This document shows positions 28,801-36,336 of a stretch of DNA of 60,275 nt, piece after piece. Source of the DNA: Ructibacterium gallinarum. GTDB lineage: Bacteria > Bacillota > Clostridia > Monoglobales > Monoglobaceae. Each line of letters opens with the position of its first letter. Within the stretch, counting starts at the first letter, position 1. A program made the position numbers and the translations under genes. Under the pieces are notes generated by a model. That model was not told the DNA's origin. It searched no databases and saw only the letters and a list, made by a program, of their open reading frames with translations. The stretch covers positions 1 through 60,275 of the forward strand of contig NZ_JADCKB010000020.1 in NCBI RefSeq assembly GCF_014982785.1, given 5' to 3'.

Positions 28801-30138
28801 GTTTATCATGTCGTTCGTTCTTTTGTCCATTGATTCTGCCGAATATACCGCCAACTTATCAATGTTAATCTTTGATCCGTTTCCGTACGGCCACATATAA
28901 ATACGCCATTGTCTCAGTGTGTCAAAGTTCGTACCGCAGCTAAGTGGAATTTCGCCTTTCAACAGATTGCCGTTTTTATATATTGCATAAACCCCTAAAT
29001 CGGTGTCAACCTCGCAGACAAGATTTACCCATTCCTTTGCCGGAATTTTGCCGATAATCTCGCCGTTTGACGGTATGTACACATCACCTGTTGTCGTCAT
29101 ATGAAGCAAACCAACATCGACACCGGCATGGGATTTTGCAGTAAACAGCGATATTTCGCCGCCGTTTGAACCCTCCCACGACATCGTTATATCCTCGTAA
29201 AACATTCTGCCGGTTTTGTTATATAACTGCTCAAACAAAATATTTATGTACGGATCGGACGCCTTTCTGATACACTCAAGATATTTATTCCCGTTTTCCT
29301 CTGTACAAACCTTCATAGAGTTCGAATCGGATTTAAGTACCCTTTGAAACTCTCTGTGCGTACCTTTATAGTTAAGCATTGTTTCCATCGGAACATAAAT
29401 GTTATCAAAATCCTCAAAGAAATATTCCGCATTCTCCGGCTGTCGTATCTTCTTCTCATCCTTTACAGCTGCATCCGTTTCATTATTATACTTTTCGCTC
29501 GGATAGGCACTGGCTTTTGTTAATCCGGAGTTAATCATCAAATTATCAATTTTTACGATTGTTCCGCTCTTTTCACTTTTAAAGTTAGAGTAAATTGACG
29601 ATATGTCCGTGTTATTGATTGGCAAAACATAATCTGATAAAATGTTTTTGCCGTTCACACTTACGCTGTACCTGTTTGTTTCGGTATTTATACTCAATGC
29701 AACAGGAAACCACTTATTTACCGGAGCATATGCACTTAATTTTTTACCGTCCCAAGCCTTGTTGGTTCCACATAAATCATACGAAGCATTATTTTTATCC
29801 TTAATGCCGAAAAATACAGCATTAGTGGTTTTCTTCGTTAAATACATATCGAATGATACTGTATAAGACATTAGAGGGATTCCGGCGTTCCAACTCAGTA
29901 CACTCGTGTCGCTTCCAAGAACCATCTGCAACACTTTGTTTTTATTGCCATCTAATTCTACTGTTGCGCCCGCAACATATTCATCAATACTCTGATGAGT
30001 CTTATATGTAGAAAAGCCATCATACTTTAAAACCGCAACTTTTTCTGCTGCATATGCGTTTATCGGTGCAATACTTGTTGTCCCCAACAAAATTGAAACT
30101 ACCAACGACATGCATACCGCTTTTTTCAATACTTTCAT
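25840..30138 (-). CDS. giant secreted heparinase II/III-like polysaccharide lyase with F5/8 C domain, paralog 2
   Basis: A 1432-aa paralog of the next gene, with the same order of domains. A signal peptide covers about residues 1-31 (ending INAYAA). Two LamG-like regions follow, then the YWLPQEIIEKGF strand region and the alpha toroid (HPRCVLDKSQMDNML, GMAIAYDWLYDYW). The heparinase sandwich has GYHCGTNMAGHMNYDSG and GTRWICDLGRDGY. Instead of the paralog's FLW ending it has a C-terminal discoidin/F5-8 type C module of about 140 residues (NIMDGDSKTRWSAQG, KFIRLVCNRCYFP), a common carbohydrate-binding fold. The start is supported by AGGATAGGAGGTTATGTA. The two toroids are clearly homologous, so this is a tandem duplication with divergence, possibly for two linkages of one polymer. 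Confidence 0.82.
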   Translation of the reverse strand: MKVLKKAVCMSLVVSILLGTTSIAPINAYAAEKVAVLKYDGFSTYKTHQSIDEYVAGATVELDGNKNKVLQMVLGSDTSVLSWNAGIPLMSYTVSFDMYLTKKTTNAVFFGIKDKNNASYDLCGTNKAWDGKKLSAYAPVNKWFPVALSINTETNRYSVSVNGKNILSDYVLPINNTDISSIYSNFKSEKSGTIVKIDNLMINSGLTKASAYPSEKYNNETDAAVKDEKKIRQPENAEYFFEDFDNIYVPMETMLNYKGTHREFQRVLKSDSNSMKVCTEENGNKYLECIRKASDPYINILFEQLYNKTGRMFYEDITMSWEGSNGGEISLFTAKSHAGVDVGLLHMTTTGDVYIPSNGEIIGKIPAKEWVNLVCEVDTDLGVYAIYKNGNLLKGEIPLSCGTNFDTLRQWRIYMWPYGNGSKINIDKLAVYSAESMDKRTNDMINGHSYYKFADDSVAVEQANGAVAFNTYAKRILVNGERIDVSSAPILDDDGYWLPQEIIEKGFNAAVIEENGQVKVNSVNVKSKKVNDLIYVEIEDLAQNVLKLNYFYDGEGAETGFGAIGNSDFSKYKENSYNFREISNYLIFTRPKKDEILRLFNSISKNQHPRCVLDKSQMDNMLWQIKLPGWKNTYVNDLLKTADRYVTSPEILLTKSDGIRLSDIVTIWERTIPLSLAYLYTKDDKYKNRLWQDMERMGSMDAWNPDHFLDVGGGTFGMAIAYDWLYDYWTDDQREKFETWIYNNGISYALQAEFDEWYYNIVWLEPIGEDDVPLGNWAAVCQAGMIIGALAVMDKYPDEAAQVIESGLRHIEYMWPSYAPIGAWAEGPLYWGYCGYSVVSLLAALKSGLGTAFGYDDYKPLKKSSYYMMAMCGATNMFNYGDCDYSWQNTTPMSWFANAYDDIGIAEFRLNYLNKKYAEVAAYDLAFMPFVLGTDSVEKLAKDMYFEYEETGMMRSGWTSESDSYLGYHCGTNMAGHMNYDSGCFVYDIMGTRWICDLGRDGYNGNTSTYYRMRAEGNNVYVFDPDDSMGQVKETYGQGLVRRESNDEDSFAVIDITASYSNVANKAQRGFRLTDNRKVAVIKDEIELKDDKTHKFYSFLHTGTEIEIANSKTAYLRDKGKTMQVKLDTNQPLEFKVMEAYQMETSPTLDYDQKDNSKFKKLAICGEVKGNIDIMVTLTPQIGGVDFASVQNQPMSDWALVPESGTEKAQLKLDGITINGNPYSMFNADIENYTYFVSDGGGISVDAYTTDENADVVITNNGNGEYSFTVYQKNYPLNFRVYTLKIMSMNTGVTDATLLNPSDIIASHQPQAENAIGNIMDGDSKTRWSAQGTGVYAQYEFDKEYDISKITLKTHEGNKRQQFFDIQASTDGINYTTVYSGNTSGTTLDNEVFAIPTTRAKFIRLVCNRCYFPATGVWSEWNSIIEFYVYGN

Positions 30139-30149
30139 TACATAACCTC

Positions 30150-31028
30150 CTATCCTTTAACAGCTCCAATCATTACACCCTTGGTAAAGTATTTCTGTAC
30201 AAACGGATAAATACATACCACCGGCAGTGTAGCAACAATGATAGTCGCATACTTTATGGATTCTGCAACATTTTGCATTTGGTCAACACCTGTTTCACCG
30301 GTATTGACATCATTTTGTATCAAAATCTGTCTTAATATTAACTGAAGCGGCCACCTATCAGAATTTCTCTGGAGGTATATTGACGCATCGAACCATGCAT
30401 TCCATCGCGTTACGGCATAATACAAGGCAATAACTGTGAGAGTAGGTTTTACAAGCGGCAACATGATCTTAAAAAGAATCTTTATTTGGCTTGCTCCATC
30501 AATCAACGCACTCTCTGTTAAGCTTTCCGGTATGGAAGAAAAACCTGTTCTTAAAATAATCATATTATATGTGCTTATTGAGGCAGGGATAATTAACGCC
30601 CAAATGTTGTCCATCAAACCTATGTTCTTAACAAGCATATATGTTGGTATCAGTCCGCCGGAAAAAAACATAGTAAATATAATTATCTTTGTTGCTATTG
30701 AGTTTAACATAGGTCCCTTTTTGGATAAAGGATATGCACACATAGCCGACAGAACCACATCCAAAATTGTACCTACAACAACTACAAATATTGTATTCAT
30801 ATATCCTGTTAATAACAGCTTATTACTAAAAACCATCTTATACGCCTGAATGTTGGCGTCTATAGGCAGCCAAAGTGGTCTGCCTCCGTTTCTGAGCAAT
30901 GCATTTGAATCACTGAAAGATGCATTCAAAACAAAAATCAGCGGATAAATCGCAATAAATGACAGAAACAACATTAAAACAATGTTAAAAACCTCAAAGA
31001 CTTTACGGGAATTACTTTTCTTAATCAT
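30150..31028 (-). CDS. sugar ABC transporter permease, LplC/YtcP type
   Basis: A 292-aa inner-membrane permease of the CUT1 group for oligosaccharides. About six transmembrane helices are visible, beginning with VFNIVLMLFLSFIAIYPLIFVLNASFS. The cytoplasmic EAA loop that contacts the ATPase is ESALIDGASQIKILFKIMLPLVKPT. It ends with the YtcP-like QKYFTKGVMIGAVKG. It partners with the preceding permease and binding protein. No ATPase gene is in the window, so a shared MsmX-type ATPase elsewhere is expected. Confidence 0.93.
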   Translation of the reverse strand: MIKKSNSRKVFEVFNIVLMLFLSFIAIYPLIFVLNASFSDSNALLRNGGRPLWLPIDANIQAYKMVFSNKLLLTGYMNTIFVVVVGTILDVVLSAMCAYPLSKKGPMLNSIATKIIIFTMFFSGGLIPTYMLVKNIGLMDNIWALIIPASISTYNMIILRTGFSSIPESLTESALIDGASQIKILFKIMLPLVKPTLTVIALYYAVTRWNAWFDASIYLQRNSDRWPLQLILRQILIQNDVNTGETGVDQMQNVAESIKYATIIVATLPVVCIYPFVQKYFTKGVMIGAVKG

Positions 31029-31056
31029 CTATAAAATCCTCACTTAATTCACTTTT

Positions 31057-31983
31057 TTACCATAATGATGTTTCAGATACATGTTTACTGATAAAGTTTG
31101 TCGCAATTACAAATACAAAGTTTATTATAGAATTAAACAAACCTGCCGCAGCAGACAATGAATAGTCTGCATTCGTGATACCCTTTTTATATATGTAATA
31201 TGACAATGTTTCAGCCTTTTCTGCATTGAGCGAATTTATAAGCAAAAGTATCTTTTCATTATTTGTTGTGAAAACCGCGCCAACACGCAGGATAAGCATT
31301 ATTATAATTGTTGGTGCAAGGCAAGGCAAGGTAACGCAAAGCATTTGCCTAAACTTGCCAGCACCATCTATTTCAGCGGCCTCATAAAGCTGCTGATCAA
31401 TACCTGCTATTGCCGCAACATATATTATTGATCCCCATGCTGCCTCCTGCCAAATGTCAGATCCTATAAATATTGTTGCAAACAAATTTGCATTGTTCAA
31501 AAGTGACTCTTTTATACTAACTCCCGGAAACAGCGAAACCATAGATGATATGACGCCATCCTTTGCCAAGAACACTTTCAGCATACCGCAAATTACAACC
31601 ATAGATATAAAATGCGGTATATATGTTGCTGTTTGAACAAACTTTGTGAAAGTTTTGTTTGTCAGCTCATTTATTAAAAGTGCCAGAATTATGGGGATGG
31701 GGAAGCCCACTACTATTCCCTTTAAGCTCAGTGATATAGTGTTCCATATATCTCTTGAAAAGTACGGATCAGAGAAAAATCGTCTGTAATTTTCAAGACC
31801 CACCCATTCGCTGCCGCTTATACCAAGTCTCATATTATAGTTCTGAAACGACATCAATGTACCGTACATCGGGATATACTTAAAAATAACATACCAGATA
31901 AGCGGAACTAAAAGAATTAGATACAACTCCTTATTTATCCTCAAATCTCGTTTCAATCTTGCTGTTAAACCATGCTTCACCAT
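31057..31983 (-). CDS. sugar ABC transporter permease, LplB type
   Basis: A 308-aa membrane permease pairing with the LplC-type gene. The N terminus is cytoplasmic and basic (TARLKRDLRINKELYL). The first helix is LILLVPLIWYVIFKYIPMYG, and the IPMYGTLMSFQNYN segment is characteristic of LplB proteins. The EAA loop is EAAEIDGAGKFRQMLCVTLPCLAPT. It lies between the binding protein (31 bases upstream) and the second permease (28 bases downstream) in one operon. The imported molecule is presumably an oligosaccharide released by the secreted lyase-like proteins. Confidence 0.93.
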   Translation of the reverse strand: MVKHGLTARLKRDLRINKELYLILLVPLIWYVIFKYIPMYGTLMSFQNYNMRLGISGSEWVGLENYRRFFSDPYFSRDIWNTISLSLKGIVVGFPIPIILALLINELTNKTFTKFVQTATYIPHFISMVVICGMLKVFLAKDGVISSMVSLFPGVSIKESLLNNANLFATIFIGSDIWQEAAWGSIIYVAAIAGIDQQLYEAAEIDGAGKFRQMLCVTLPCLAPTIIIMLILRVGAVFTTNNEKILLLINSLNAEKAETLSYYIYKKGITNADYSLSAAAGLFNSIINFVFVIATNFISKHVSETSLW

Positions 31984-32014
31984 CCGCGCCCCTCTCTCTC
32001 AACACTATAAAATA

Positions 32015-33628
32015 TCAGTTGTTTTTTGAATATGTATCATATGCATCCTGATGCATTTTTATAAGCTCATCCAGCTTCAGTTTCTTTAATGTATTACGCA
32101 TTTCGCTGATACCTTCTTCTGTATCAACGCGACCTGTTATGATTTTTGCAATCTGCTCATCAATATATGTGTTTATCGGTGTAGTTAAATCATTGATACT
32201 TTTTGCATTATCGCTGCTTATATAAAGCGGCGGCATCATATATTTGTCTACATCCGTATCATTTGCATACTGAAGACCCAATCGCTGTTCCGGGGTATTG
32301 TTTACCTGAAGCAGATACCACTTGCTTTGTACCGAAATCGGATTTCCGACTGAAGCATATTTTGTTAATGCATTAGATATGGAGGTTCCCGGTATGCGCT
32401 TTTCGGGATCGGTAATTATATCGGTATAGTGCGGATATACTTCTCCGTTTTCATCCGCTTTCATTGTATAGCTTACACCTTCTTTACCGAAATTCCATAT
32501 TTTTTGTCCTTCTTCTGAGTAACCAAAGTCAATAAAGCGTGCTGCGAGTTCTTTTTTCGTTGAGGTATACCCTATTGCGGCACCTGCCTGGTGAACGCGC
32601 GACTGCGACATATTCCACATAGGTTTTTCGCCCTTTGTCTGCGCCGGCACCTTTGTCGGTGCGAATCTGATTCCGCTGTCTTTGCTTACCGCGCTCATAT
32701 ATGTGCCTAATCCTCCGCCTACCGCTCCGTAAAACGACGCGCACTCGCCGCTTGTAACAATCTGGGATATTCTTGATGAGGTCTGATCAACAAATTCGGG
32801 ATCAAGCAACCCATTTTTATACCAACGCGCCATAGTTCTTAAATATTCGTAATAGCCGTCCTCGTTGGCTCCGAATTTAACGGTGTTGCCCTCATGATAA
32901 AAACCGTTCATAACACCAAATCCGCTCAAAAACGGAGCAGTAGTATTATCTATTCTTATTGTTATCGGATACTTTACGCCCATTTCTTTGAACTTTGTAA
33001 GCGTTTTCTCCCACTCGTCAACAGTTTCCGGAGCCTGAAGTCCGGCTTTGTCAAGCAAATCCTGGCGTGTTACATAAAGCATATAGCTTCTGAGAATATC
33101 ATCACCCAGAATCATCGGGGCATAAAAATACCGACCGCTGAGAGCTTTTGTCTGCTTATCGTATTCAGGGTTCTCATCGAGAATTTTTTTCAAATTGGGC
33201 ATTGCTCCACCGCTTAAATACGGCGTTAAATCAGTCAGCGTTTTATCATCAAGATACGAGTCGGCCTCAGGATTTCTCCAACCCCCGCATATAATAACAT
33301 CAGGAAGGTCATCCGATGCAAGCATCAGATTAAATCCATCATCTTCACTGCCAACCGGCGCAGATTCAAAATTGGTTTTAATACCGGTCGCTTCTTCGAG
33401 ATATTTTTTGAATTCGGTGTCATTCAAAGAACTCACATATTGATTCGGAGTAAAATTCTTAACATACACTCTTAATGTTTCATCAGTTTCGATTGGATAT
33501 TTATCCGAAAGCTTAAATTCCGGCACCTCATCACTTACTGTTTTTTTACCGCAGCCTGTCACAGATACACACAGAGCTGCCGCCAGCATTCCACATACAA
33601 CCTTGTTAAATAACTTCATAAAATTCAT
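32015..33628 (-). CDS. extracellular solute-binding lipoprotein of the sugar importer
   Basis: A 537-aa substrate-binding lipoprotein of the LplA type. The signal peptide ends in the lipobox VTGC, so Cys26 would be lipidated and the protein anchored outside the membrane. The mature protein has the two-lobe binding fold typical of large oligosaccharide binders (LMLASDDLPDVIICGGW, ITIRIDNTTAPFLSGFG, FIDFGYSEEGQKIWNFG). It is the first transporter gene, nine bases after the GH88 gene, and thus under the LacI-type operator at 34.8 kb. Large size suggests an oligosaccharide and not a monosaccharide. Confidence 0.92.
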   Translation of the reverse strand: MNFMKLFNKVVCGMLAAALCVSVTGCGKKTVSDEVPEFKLSDKYPIETDETLRVYVKNFTPNQYVSSLNDTEFKKYLEEATGIKTNFESAPVGSEDDGFNLMLASDDLPDVIICGGWRNPEADSYLDDKTLTDLTPYLSGGAMPNLKKILDENPEYDKQTKALSGRYFYAPMILGDDILRSYMLYVTRQDLLDKAGLQAPETVDEWEKTLTKFKEMGVKYPITIRIDNTTAPFLSGFGVMNGFYHEGNTVKFGANEDGYYEYLRTMARWYKNGLLDPEFVDQTSSRISQIVTSGECASFYGAVGGGLGTYMSAVSKDSGIRFAPTKVPAQTKGEKPMWNMSQSRVHQAGAAIGYTSTKKELAARFIDFGYSEEGQKIWNFGKEGVSYTMKADENGEVYPHYTDIITDPEKRIPGTSISNALTKYASVGNPISVQSKWYLLQVNNTPEQRLGLQYANDTDVDKYMMPPLYISSDNAKSINDLTTPINTYIDEQIAKIITGRVDTEEGISEMRNTLKKLKLDELIKMHQDAYDTYSKNN

Positions 33629-33637
33629 TTCCTTTCT

Positions 33638-34777
33638 TTATGCCCAAAAATCAGGCATATTATTTTTGTAGATTTTTCTCATCAATGCTTCAATCAAAAA
33701 ATAATCTCCCCATACACAACCCGCGTTATGCAGACCGCACTGACCCCCTTCCAATATATTATCCGCATCATCGGATGCCATATATTCCGCCAGTAACACC
33801 GACAAAATGTCATCCGCTAATTGAATGCAATTCTCTACCGGCCCGGTAAGCCTACATTTGTTATCTCCATACCCCAGTTTAAGCAGCGCAGAAGCCATTA
33901 TTGCTGCCGCCGATGTATCTATCATATCCGTGCTTGCTCCAACACAGTTAAAGTCCCATGTCGGTATAAACCGGTCTTTTATTTTTGAATACAAATAATT
34001 TATTTCACCGTTAATCGTAGGCAAATACAACTCCGTATCCGATGTTGCCGCAAGCGCATTTATTCCGCCATAAAGCGCCCACATCTGTCCTCTCGACCAC
34101 GACGAGCCGATTGAATACCCGCAGTAATTCAATTCACCTATCGGGGTACCGCTGTATATATCAAACAAAAACGAATGTCTAAAGCTATAATCACTTCTCA
34201 TTACATATTGATATATCTTTTGTATATGCGATTCAAACACATGTTTGTAAAACTTATTTCCTGTTTCGGAATATGCCCACATAATAATAGCAAGATTCAT
34301 CATGTCATCAACTATAGTTTGAGCACGCGGCGAATCTACTCTCCCAAAACCTTGAATTATACCTGCTTTAATTCTAAAACGCTTGATCATTTCATCCGCA
34401 GCCTTCAGCGAAACTCTGCGCGCCGCCTCGCTGCCCGACACTTTATAGTAAGCGACTGTTCCGAGAGTATATGTAAATCCTGTATCATGACTTATGTCAT
34501 CAAGCTTTGAATATAAATGTTCCTCATATACTGGCAATGCCTTTTTCAAATAATCAAGATACTTTTCATCTTTATAGTGAAAGTATAAAAGCGCTACCGC
34601 ACCGTTTAAAAAAGAACGCGTCCAGCCGTCGCCCTGCTCCATGTTAAAATACCCCGGTTCGTACCTGTGATCCTGATTAACCGATTCTTTTTCATACAGT
34701 TCGGAATATGGCGGATTATTATTCATTCTTCGCTCTATCTTTGGTCTGATAACATCAATTATACTTTTATATTCCAT
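33638..34777 (-). CDS. GH88 unsaturated uronyl hydrolase
   Basis: Hydrolyses the unsaturated uronic acid left at the non-reducing end of oligosaccharides by polysaccharide lyases. The 379-aa protein starts at ATG 34777, preceded by GGAAAGGCAG; an upstream ATG at 34861 would place the promoter inside the gene. Family hallmarks are GDGWTRSFLNGAVALLY, SHDTGFTYTLGT with the conserved Asp at residue 98, VDDMMNLAIIMWAY with the second Asp at 157-158, and SSWSRGQMWALYG. It has no signal peptide, so it acts in the cytoplasm after uptake. As first gene of the operon with the importer and lyase-like genes, it gives the strongest evidence that the substrate contains uronic acid. GH105 is a less likely alternative. 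Confidence 0.9.
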   Translation of the reverse strand: MEYKSIIDVIRPKIERRMNNNPPYSELYEKESVNQDHRYEPGYFNMEQGDGWTRSFLNGAVALLYFHYKDEKYLDYLKKALPVYEEHLYSKLDDISHDTGFTYTLGTVAYYKVSGSEAARRVSLKAADEMIKRFRIKAGIIQGFGRVDSPRAQTIVDDMMNLAIIMWAYSETGNKFYKHVFESHIQKIYQYVMRSDYSFRHSFLFDIYSGTPIGELNYCGYSIGSSWSRGQMWALYGGINALAATSDTELYLPTINGEINYLYSKIKDRFIPTWDFNCVGASTDMIDTSAAAIMASALLKLGYGDNKCRLTGPVENCIQLADDILSVLLAEYMASDDADNILEGGQCGLHNAGCVWGDYFLIEALMRKIYKNNMPDFWA

Positions 34778-34801
34778 GTTTTTACTGCCTTTCCATATTA
34801 A

Positions 34802-34858
34802 CGTTAACGATAATGTTTTTTGTAATGTTAGCATATCACATATATACATATTTGTCAA
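34802..34858 (-). promoter_or_regulatory. promoter and LacI-type operator of the GH88/importer/lyase operon
   Basis: Reading leftward: TTGACA (34853-34858), 17 bases, TATGCT (34830-34835), then the palindrome-like CATTATCGTTAACG (34802-34815), which begins 14 bases after the -10 element. Almost the same 14-mer sits downstream of three other promoters in the locus (42830, 53043, 53394), so this is very probably the operator of the divergent LacI-family protein. Confidence 0.8.
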
Positions 34859-34953
34859 CAATATTTTTTTGTTTTTTGAGCAATTTTATAATAAAATTTT
34901 GAGTAAAAACACTCTTGCGCATCCTAGCTTTAAAACTTTTTCAATATAAAACA

Positions 34954-34982
34954 TTGACAAAATCTGCCGATTACTGTATTAT
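34954..34982 (+). promoter_or_regulatory. promoter of the LacI-family regulator gene
   Basis: TTGACA (34954-34959), exactly 17 bases, TATTAT (34977-34982). About 25 bases downstream, CTTTAACGAAAG (35006-35017) resembles a half operator and could mediate weak autoregulation. The interval 34862-35046 holds only this promoter and the facing one. Confidence 0.75.
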
Positions 34983-35046
34983 TATGATTGGATATTTATA
35001 TTTAACTTTAACGAAAGGAGTGTCATTATATTCTGATTGCTGAATA

Positions 35047-36069
35047 ATGACAATTTCTGGTATGAGTGTAACATTGGCAGATATAGCAAGAAAAACCGGT
35101 TATTCCGTAAATACAATATCGCACGCATTGAACGATAAACCCGATATCTCAAAAAAGACAAAGGAATACATTGTTAAAACCGCGGACGAAATGGGGTATA
35201 TTCCCAATTCTTATGCGAGTGCAATGCGTTCCGGAAAGAGCAAAAGCGTCGCTATTATAGTAGGCGATATCTCAAACCCTCACTTTTCCATAATGATTAA
35301 GGAAATGGAAAATAAGCTGAAAGAGTACGGATATACGGCTATTGTTTTTAACACAGACGAAAGCAGCGAAAACGAAAAGTCCGCAGTTATATCTGCAATA
35401 AGCAAAAACGTGGACGGCATAATTATCTGTCCCACACAAAAAAACGCAAGCGTTACCAAGCTGTTAAACAAGCAGCACATTCCCTATATATTCTTTGGCC
35501 GTAACTACGAGAACGACAACTCTAATTATGTTGTTTGCGACGACTTTAAGGGCGGGTATTCCGCCGCCGACTATCTTATTAAATTAAAACACACCCAAAT
35601 ATTATACATTAACACCAACGAATATATATCAAGTGCAAAAAAGCGTCGTCAAGGCATCATCAAGGCGTTCGTCGAAAACAATATTCCTGTATCAAATCTG
35701 ATTGTAAAAGAAATTGACACCAAAAGCGACACCGCCTCTATAGAGCAGGTTTTAAATCAGGAAAAAGGCAAATTTTCGGCAATCATCTGCTTTTCCGACT
35801 TTATCGCGCTTGAGGTCATGTACCTTGTAAGAAAATCCGGGTTAAACATTCCCGACGACATTTCCGTTGTCGGCTTTGATAACATTGCGTCAAGATACCA
35901 TTTTCCGATTCTTCTCACAAGCGTATCTACCTCAAAAACAAAAATGTCGTTAAAATCCGTTGACACACTCGTAGGTCTGATAAACAAAGAACTCACCGCT
36001 CCGCAGCAACACATATTGCCGACAAAGCTGATTGCAAGAGAAAGCACCTGTGAGAATAAACATCTTTAA
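35047..36069 (+). CDS. LacI-family transcriptional regulator
   Basis: A 340-aa repressor-type regulator. The HTH at the N terminus is VTLADIARKTGYSVNTISHALNDKPDIS, followed by the hinge helix region GYIPNSYASAMRSGKS. A periplasmic-binding-protein-like ligand domain follows (VAIIVGDISNPHFS, DGIIICPTQ, SVVGFDNIASRYHFPILLTSV). The ATG at 35047 and an internal ATG at 35062, which would give the usual short LacI N terminus, both lack a near Shine-Dalgarno; the AAGGAG at 35015-35020 is 26 bases away from the first. It is divergent from the GH88 operon and followed by a terminator, so it is monocistronic. It is the obvious candidate to bind the repeated CATTAWCGWTAATG sites. The inducer is unknown. 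Confidence 0.92.
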   Translation: MTISGMSVTLADIARKTGYSVNTISHALNDKPDISKKTKEYIVKTADEMGYIPNSYASAMRSGKSKSVAIIVGDISNPHFSIMIKEMENKLKEYGYTAIVFNTDESSENEKSAVISAISKNVDGIIICPTQKNASVTKLLNKQHIPYIFFGRNYENDNSNYVVCDDFKGGYSAADYLIKLKHTQILYINTNEYISSAKKRRQGIIKAFVENNIPVSNLIVKEIDTKSDTASIEQVLNQEKGKFSAIICFSDFIALEVMYLVRKSGLNIPDDISVVGFDNIASRYHFPILLTSVSTSKTKMSLKSVDTLVGLINKELTAPQQHILPTKLIARESTCENKHL

Positions 36070-36083
36070 TCCCGTCTGTTATG

Positions 36084-36114
36084 CGGCGAGAGCGTTTGAT
36101 GCTCTCGCCGTTTT
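36084..36114 (+). terminator. terminator after the LacI-family gene
   Basis: CGGCGAGAGC and GCTCTCGCCG form a 10-bp stem with a 7-base loop, followed by TTTTGCCGTTTT. It separates the rightward regulator from the leftward operon that ends at 36145. Confidence 0.85.
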
Positions 36115-36144
36115 GCCGTTTTGCAGCTCTGCGCCCGTACGGTT

Positions 36145-36336
36145 TTATTTACTGTATTTATATGACTTATACTTCTCTGTTTTAAATTTTTTTAAGTCGC
36201 CAAACGCCGTTTCCTCATCAGCGCTATAGCAACACAGTCTGCAATAATACTCATCATCCTTCTTATCATAAAACAATTCCGAATCAATATCCCTGCGCAT
36301 ACACTCGGGACACCGGATTACCTTATTTTCAGCCAT
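36145..36336 (-). CDS. 63-aa zinc-ribbon protein
   Basis: A small basic protein with two cysteine pairs, IRCPECMRRD and YYCRLCCYSA, spaced as in a zinc ribbon, and a lysine/tyrosine-rich tail. Its start overlaps the end of the 572-aa gene by 19 bases, so translation is probably coupled and the two products may work together. It is the last gene of the 42.8-36.1 kb operon. I do not recognise a named family; it could bind nucleic acid or protein. Confidence 0.6.
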   Translation of the reverse strand: MAENKVIRCPECMRRDIDSELFYDKKDDEYYCRLCCYSADEETAFGDLKKFKTEKYKSYKYSK

